NCBI RefSeq assembly: GCF_947623445.1
Contig: NC_135241.1
Coordinates: forward strand, 3,226,501-3,290,500
DNA length: 64,000 nt
Reading direction: 5' to 3'
DNA from: Clavelina lepadiformis
Lineage: Eukaryota; Chordata; Ascidiacea; Aplousobranchia; Clavelinidae
Part shown: positions 37,576 to 46,500 of the stretch, piece after piece
How the letters are laid out: each line of letters opens with the position of its first letter
Position numbering within the stretch: position 1 is the stretch's first letter
The notes under the pieces: model-generated
What the model saw: only the letters and a program-made list of their open reading frames with translations
Database searches by the model: none
Told to the model about the DNA's origin: nothing
Made by a program: the position numbers and the translations under genes

Positions 37576-40500
37576 TTACCACTTTAATTTGCCTGGAGTG
37601 TATTTGTCAATCAGTGATTGATAGTAGGGTCTAAGCTCCTCAATGTCTGGAAAATCCCGAGATTTTGTGTAGAGATCGTGTTCACTGCGTATAAGCGTTT
37701 AAGAAATCGTTAACTACACGGTAACTCAGTAATAAAAGTATTTCCTAATAATCACGAAGTCATGCCTGAACCTTACTGCAGTAAGATCAAAGAAAAACAT
37801 TTCTAATATTGTTGGAAAATGGTAAGGAATATAAAGAGGGTAATTTTTCTCAACACATTAACGGAAGTTTGTTTTGTACTTTTACCTTTTAAATAAATTT
37901 TCATATACACACACATAACGTTTTGACAATATAGCACGTTTTAGTAACACCATGTCTACTACTGATATGATTTTCTTTTCAACTTTAATCATTTCACAAA
38001 TGATTAACCATTTCCGCTACTATCGAAAAAGGAAGGGGGCGTCACCAATTTCCAAGTAAGTAATTGGTTTTCGTTCAGGACGCAAGGAGGCCAAATGTTG
38101 CATTCTACAGCAGGGTTAATGGAGCATCGCATGGCGAACGTCTGTTTAACTATTCGTTTCTGATATACTAAAACATTAATCGGAAAGGCAATTGTCCCAA
38201 AGAACAGGAATTGACAACCACACAAATATTTAAAGTTTACAAGACCACGCCAAAGTTAAACAAAACAATTGTGACAGCGAAGTACATACGTAAGACAGCA
38301 AACAAGAAGCGTTAACATAAGGTACAACGTTTCACTTTTATTTCTGTTTGCTAACTCCACTGCAGAAGGTTAAGGCACAAAAGCATTCTCTGTTTTGCTG
38401 AATAAGAGTTTCATCAAAGCAAGCATTTAAAGAATAAAGTAAACATCGAAGTTTAAAATTAAACTTCCAAAGTACACAAACGGGACAAAGAACCGCGTTG
38501 TTCCCTGTTCAACAACAAACTAACAAAATAACCGAACAAACTAACTTGAATTTCAAAATCCATGGCTTCATCTCTCTATCCTTGTCTGAGCAAAAGTAAT
38601 CATAGTCACCACCAGTGTGCCAGGGATAAAACGAGTGATAGCGAATGCAGTACAAACCTTCCTCGGGAATGTTGCAATTGTTATGTTTCAGAACCCGATA
38701 CAAGTACTCTAGAAACAGCAAAATTTTGTTACAATTTCTAGTTGGCTGTAACGATATTGTTGATGCATTTCCAACCAAACCTTACCATCATGACCCCAAG
38801 ACATAAGCACGTTGTCCAATCCACAATTAGGTTTATAGACGCCAAACTTTGTGCTATTAAATACAGAAAATAACAGTTTAGTACATTATAATACTGCAAT
38901 ACCAGTAATAAAACGAAAAAATATCAAAATTTTCTTAAGCTGCATAAATCCAAGGAAGTAAAACAAAATACAATATCAGTGCGCATTATTGACCAAATGG
39001 AGTATCACCTTGATATCATTTCTTATTGTATTTCTAAGCAAACAGAGTTTACTTGCCTGGGATGCTATTTCGTGTTAAACAACCTAAACTAGTTCAAATT
39101 ACAAAATATTTGCAATAAAACCATGAAAAGAGCAGAATAAATCAAATTATTTTTATTATCTTATCTTATGATGATTTTGTAAGTGTCTTTTTCTCTCTCA
39201 TCCCTTATTAAACAGGCGACAAGCAAAGTTTTTTCAGCATGTTACTTGTATCTCGGATCATTCAAATCAGGATTGTTCTGGAATGTGGTCTCGCGATAGA
39301 CAATTGATGGAGCAAACTCAGCTCCGACTACAAATGTATCCCCAACTGTTGCATATTGTGGTTCTCCCCAAATAGCCATGATTTTTCCAAGATCATGAAT
39401 GAACCCACACAAGTGAAGCCAATCTGCTCAATAGAAAATGTCAAACTAATCACAAAATTCTTAAATCTTGTGATAAATAAATTTTAGAAATGACAAATTA
39501 AATTTACTGCACTATATGACTCAAATTTATTTAAGACAGGTATGACAAAAGTGGCACCACAGGAAATGACTTGTGGTGGTAAGCGATGAGCTAGTAAGCA
39601 ATTTTGTACGGAGATAAAACATATACAACGTGGCTTATACAGACATGCATACGTATACTTAGATGCGTTGCTAGTTGCTGCAAATATTATTACAACAATC
39701 TCCCAAGCTAGTAACATAGCAAACTTTGAAATATTTACTGCATTGCTCACAATAGCCAAGTTTATTGAAAATAAACACAAACTAACCTTTGTCGGGATAT
39801 TTCTTTCTCAAGCCTTCCGCTGTTTGAAAAGCATGAAATGAATTGGGAAAGTCCACCTAAACGTTTTCAAAAGTACCAGTGCTGCATAAAAAGCATTACA
39901 CACTTTTCTCAATTTAACCCATGAAATGGGTTAAGATCTTGATGTATTAGTTCCATGTATGTAAATATTATGGCTAATTGTAAAGCTGGGAAAATTTATT
40001 CTGCTATAAGCCACTGAACGGGTCATGCTCTTAACAACAAAAAAATTAACCTAAACGTATATACATGCAAAAAAAACAATTTGGGGCAAAAGTTTTGATA
40101 ATTTATCAACCCGCGAAAATGAACTGCTTGTTAATCATTTTTGAAGGGAGAATATGTTATTTTGATGATATATGCTACAGAGTCTAGCAAGGCATACTTT
40201 GGAAATACAACAATTTTAATCCCGATATAATATTTTTGTTTGCAATAAACAATGTGACTTGACACATAATAGTAGTAGTTCATGGATACAGAAAATAAGT
40301 TAATTTTCCAGCTCTAGCTTACTGACATTTTAAAGCAAGGAGTAAAGATTTATATTTAATATTGTCTCCACAATCAGTATATGCTTACATCAGGATCACA
40401 TTCGTCTTCAAAGTGACTTAGTTTTCCAAGAATTTCCATGATAGTGTATTCACCATGTTCAAAATTCAACCACTTTTTATGCTACAGGGAAAGTTGGAAT

Positions 40501-43500
40501 TGTGTATTAAATCTTGGCAAATGAAACAATGTGCAGAGCAAAAGAAAGTGGTAATATACTGTACCATTTGTTGAACAAACTCAACACACTGATTTGCATG
40601 CATGTTTGCATATACATTGAAAACTTTTTCAAATCTTTTGTTTTCCTAAAAATATAAAATGATAGTCATTTCTCTTTAGTATAAAATAACATATCATAGA
40701 CCAGTTGATTAAAAAAGATATAAGATGTTTATAAAAAATTAACTTTAAAGCAAAAACTACGGTAGCCTGTAAAGGCCACAACAATTATAATTTGGGTTCC
40801 GCAAAATATTTATGATCACCACAAAAGTATTTCACGTTAGCGCAAAATATTTATGATCACCACAAAATATATATTTTTCTCAGCAAAATATTTTAGAAAT
40901 TCACAATATATATTTTGTCTCCCTCTAAAATTATTTTGTGCTTTCAAATTATTTTGTGCCTTGAAAAAATATTGCGACTTCGAAATATTTTGCGAAGTCG
41001 AAATATATTTCGCTGTGAAACTTCCACTACCGCAACAAATATAAATTCGCCGCACAATATTTTAGAATCGCCGCACAATATTTTAGAATCGCCGCACAAT
41101 ATTTTAGAATCTCATCGCAACATTTCAAAATGTGTGCTTACCGTATGGTAGGCGTAGTTGATGAGGTCTTCGGGAAAGGAATAAGGTTACCGGTCACAGC
41201 CACAAATAGTGAGAGATAGTAAGCTTTTGCAAGCCTTAACAAGCTTAGGTCTAGGCTACATTGTAAGGTCTTTTGCAAGTTCAGTATGCTAACAAACTTG
41301 TAAAGAAAATGTTGAAGGCTTTTGTCTTGATTACTATTAGGTATATAGGCCAAAGCTGGGTGGAACATTATAAAAAGTTACCTGGAACCAATGTTCCCTC
41401 TAATTTTTCACGAGTCTGAGCAAACACACTAACTCCCTGAGCGGTCCCTTGGACCACTGTGAGCAACATCAGACGAGCCAAGTGCGCACTGTCGCTACTG
41501 TGGCCATTATTAGGCGTTTATTTTATTTTTAATTCAAGTTGGATTATTTTCTTGTGCGCAGCACAGATTTTCTGTGCGCGGAGACCGTGTCAGCAGTGCG
41601 CATTTGCGCACGCGCGCAGCTTAGAGGGAACATTGCCTGGAACAGGACCAAACGCTATAGACACGTTTCAACCAAAAGTTAAAAATATTGTAGCCTTCCC
41701 AAATTAATAAGGGTGTAGTATACAACCTTGCAGTTGACGACATAGTTTGAGTAGTTGGGTTTCATTTTACAAAGGCATCATGTGGCTGTGCACATATATA
41801 CTAAACCCACATAATATATGATTGTCACTTTTTTTAAGTGCAGTTGTGTAATTTCTGTCACCAATTCTCCAAAATAGCTGTGTGCTCAGCTTCCCTTTCC
41901 CAGCTTCTTATAACTCTTCGACACGATTGAGTATTTTTATCAAGTTTTTTGAACATGTTTTGTTAAATATTCTTGCAAATGTGACATCAGCAAACATCCT
42001 TAAAATAGCAGTGGGCTATACTGGGGTGATTTTGACTTTTTTCAAGTAACACAACAGAACTGGAGTTTAAAAGGTGCCTATGGACATACCTAGGAACGTG
42101 CAAAAAAATTTTTTTGATTTTGTTCAAATTCCGGATGGAGCCCGGACTTTATATGAAAAATTCAAGATGGCCGCCATACAAATTGACGAATCTGCAATAA
42201 ATTTACTTCCAGTCAAGCTTTTGGGCTGATTTTGGTGTCAAAAGAAGAAGAAAATTGAGCCTGTTACTTTAAAACAGCAACAAAAAGCCCAGTATGCTTG
42301 AAAGTTCCCTAAAACATTGAAACTATTATATTTTGGTCATTATTTTTCATAGTTTTTTCATTTTTGTTGGTGCAACTTGAGATTACTGGTCGCATCCAAG
42401 AATAATGATGACAATTTCAACACTATATACAAATAACTTGTTACCGGTATATGAAATTCACATAAAAGTGTCATGAAATACACCAGAGATTTGAGAAACA
42501 TTTATACACTTTAGTAACGACACAATGGTCGTCACACCTTGGAACACCCATTCAGTCTCTACTGTGACAGGGGCGATTTGAACAGGAATAACATCCTGAA
42601 TGTCATCTCTTTTTGGTCTCCTCCACATGGTATTGTTGTTATCGTTAACCCGCTGGTATTGGTCACATTGTACAGTGCCATCATTGTTTAAATGGCAGAC
42701 CCTTGCCAAAAACTACTGACGTTGATTGTTTTCTCCGTCCCACACCACAGCCACATTCGTTCCTATAGGGTATTCTTCATGGAGTTCAGGAATTGCTGCC
42801 GCAATACACATTTTCACTGGTTGATCTGTGTCACCAGAGGAAGCTGCAGCAGCAGAGGTTAAGATGGCATATACCTCATCTTCTGTTGGGAAGATGGTCC
42901 CAACATCCTCATCCTCAGTTCCAAGAATCACAGCTAGGTTCACCAGCATGGTATCTACATTCAAGCTGTTTACTTTGTAGAGGCTAGGATTTGCCTGGCT
43001 GTCGTGTGGATGAATCATCCCTTGGTACTGGATCTCCATGCGGACGATTTTTCAGCGTGGATGATGATGCTGTTGGCAGAGCTCGGAGCTCTTCTACTTT
43101 TGTAATTGGGCCCCCATGTCCCTTACATTGATCCACCAGGTGGTTATATCCTTAGTTATAAAACAGGATTGTACTTGCGTATAATTTGTAGCCAGTATAA
43201 GCTATTTAGTCCAGTGGTTATGAAATTGGAGTGCACGTAAGGTTCTTAAGGTGGCACGAAAAATTCTCTTTGAGCTATGACGACGACAGCTGGATTTTTT
43301 TCACTGGATGGTTTCGCTACTGGGTTGATTATTTCACAACCAAGTTCAATTGCTGTCGGTTGGCAATGGTTTGTTTTCCAAATTGCAGTCCAATGATGAA
43401 AGTTACACGCACATAACTTGTTATTTTGTTTTATTTTGCAATAGGATAGAGACACAAGTTTTTTGGCACCATTTCTAAGAGTTTAAGAACCCCTAATTTC

Positions 43501-46500
43501 GTATTTTTGACTTAAACTATTTAAAGATGACCTAAATATGAAGAACTATGTTAACTTTCCACGTTATTTCACAAATACTATTATTGCTATCATGCATGTT
43601 TTAAGCTCTCAAAGTTTGACACTTTTTCCTGCTCATTAAATGTTAGTGACCATTGTGTTTTATTGTGCTATAACTGTAATAGTTAGCATCGTAACTATGG
43701 CACAGCACAACTATTGGCGAAAAATAAACAATGCAATTGTAGCGATAAGTCCAGCTGCTACACAGCAGTAATTACAATGATACATCACAATAATTATGAT
43801 GAAGTAGATGTTTGTTTGTGTATTTAGTGACGTTACCCGTTTGTTCATTATTTAACTATAGTTACACTATAATCGTCAGTTTACTTATATAAAAAAGTGC
43901 TCATAGTCAGTTTCACTTGTTGACAAATTGTCAGATTCCAGTACATTAGAATATTTAATGATCTGCACAATGTATTGCACAAACTGTGGAATAGTACTCT
44001 CTTCAACACATTTATTTTGCGGCTTTTGTGGGCAAGGTAAGTTCAGTTTAATCTTAAATACATTATACCATGTGACAGGTCTATGCAATACATGGAATAA
44101 GTATAAAGTTTTTTGTAACATATTACTTATGATAAACAGAATTATTGATTGATTGGATGATTCAATTAAACTGTAAGCTGTGAATCATATTACCATAAAA
44201 AGGTTTCTGAACGCATGTGTGATTGTCACTATTAAAGTAAAAGATGCCAGTCAAATTGGCTCGTTCAGATAATTGGAAACTAAGGGTATAATTGCAACCA
44301 AAATTTTCCTTAGCCAGGAATCTTCCCGCCTTAACGGCTAGTCACTCAGCCGGTTTTGCCTTGTTAGCGTTTAATGGCATTTTTTTTCATAAAAACATCC
44401 ACCTTACTCTAAAACCAAAACGTAACTACCGACAACCGTCGCCCAGCCGAGCACAGCACTACACCAAACAAATTCCACGCGATAAAGGAATCAACGTGGA
44501 ACGTAAAACACGATACTAATTAGGCCTTTGGGGTAACTACGTCAGACGTCACAAGAAATTTGATTTGAAAAATGTTGCTGTGCATGTTTCTGGTTTTTGT
44601 TTCAGTTATGGCTTTTTTTAGAGAAACCTCATTCCAGTATTGAGACACAGAACTTCTGTGATGAGACTAGTTCAAAGGAAAACGGAAGTAACTGCCATGA
44701 CAACTTGATGGACAACAAATCAAATGGTTTGAAAGTTTAAAGTTATTTAATTGTGTGTAATTATTTTACATTAGATTTCTAATTGGGTATAAGTTGATAG
44801 CGAAATCGGGTGGAAGTTACAGACAGTCTATAGTGCAGTGGTTCCCAAACTTCATCTACTCGCGTACCATTTTTTTGGTTTATGCAGCGTTCTTGTACCA
44901 CCTACATTGCAGGACTATAAAATTAAAAACTGACTTCAAGGATTTATTACCTAGTAATAAATGACGTTATATTTCGTCACAAAGAAACGCTTGTTTCACG
45001 ATCCAATGTGTCAATACCCTAAGGAATTAGTATTCAGTAGGGAATAAAGCATTAAATTTGCTCATACTCTACCTAATTTATGTGAATTAAAATATTGCCG
45101 ACCATAATAAAAGATCATTTGCGATCCGTTTGGTGTAAACTTGATAAGTTGCTGGCGTACCACAAGTGGTATGTGTACCATAGTTTGGGAACCACTGCTA
45201 TAGTGGTATTGTAACGATTTGTTAGAGGTTAAAAGCACTTCATCTTCAAGAAAATGTAGCCCTTTACATATGTTTTGTTACAGTGCTTACCAGTGCAAGT
45301 TTTTTTCTTTTTTGCAGTTTTGTCTATTTCTATTTGAAATAACTTACATATGCAGCATCTTTTTGGGACAATGAGAAATTACAGCATTACAAAGGAATCC
45401 ATTGCTTTTTGAACCTCTTTTTATCACATCGTCTGAGCGTGCTGTTGATGCAAATTATGTTGCAAGTCTGTTAATTCCCAATCACTCTGATGAAAATTCC
45501 TCGAAAAGAATTGTGGAAGAAAAAATAATGGATAACTTTGTGGATTTTTTAATGCATTTAGAGGACAATAAGGTAAATGTAACTGGACATGAAATCTTGG
45601 CTAACGACGAGAATGATTGTCATTTAATTTCATGTACTCCTCCTGACTTGACACCTGCAGGTGTGTTGGGTTGGCTAACAGGCCAGAAACACAGGCCTAT
45701 ATTTGGGAACGACCTTCAAATTTCGGTGCAGTTCGATCACAACTGTTTGGAAAATAATCCAAAACACAGTATTTGCTACCCTGTAGTTGGAGCATGCGGC
45801 AGGGTTGTTACACTACCAGCAAAGCACATGGAGAAAGAAAACGATTTTAGGTCTATCTTTTTAACGGCAATATGTAATGCTCAAGCATTTGGACTGCATT
45901 AAAATTTTATATTTTACATTAGTTTAGTTGTTGAACCTATTTCACTTGCCTTCAATGTGTAATGACCACTGTTTAATGTTTATAAACAAAGCTTGCCAAA
46001 CTGAGTTTTTCCTGAAATTAGTAATTTTTTTGTGTGTTTAGCAGTATTTATGTTGCATGCTTGTTGTGGTACAGTAGATATATTTCTGTGAGATTTTCAG
46101 TATTCTTTTCAAGTGTAATGTTTCTGTGAGCTACAGTTGTATTTCTTCAAGTGTATCTGCTAAAATTTCGATACATAGTTTTTCAGTGTAATAGAATCGT
46201 GCTTATGATGAATGCAATACAAAAGTAATACAAAACACGACATTTATGTTGATAGACTTAAAATGATAGGCAATAAACTTTACATTACTTGCTCACACAG
46301 AAATAAATAGTTCCGTTTATCGGTCTCTGGCTACATTCATAAGCATTTTATACAGATCTAAGGCTTCAGTGCAACAAGATGGCACTCCTTGTCCAAGTTC
46401 AGATGTAGCATAATCAAAATATTCTTGATAGTCTTCAGTTTCAGTTGGTTGTGATATTTCAGCCAATACCAAACTAATGTTGTGTGGTGCAACGTTTTTT

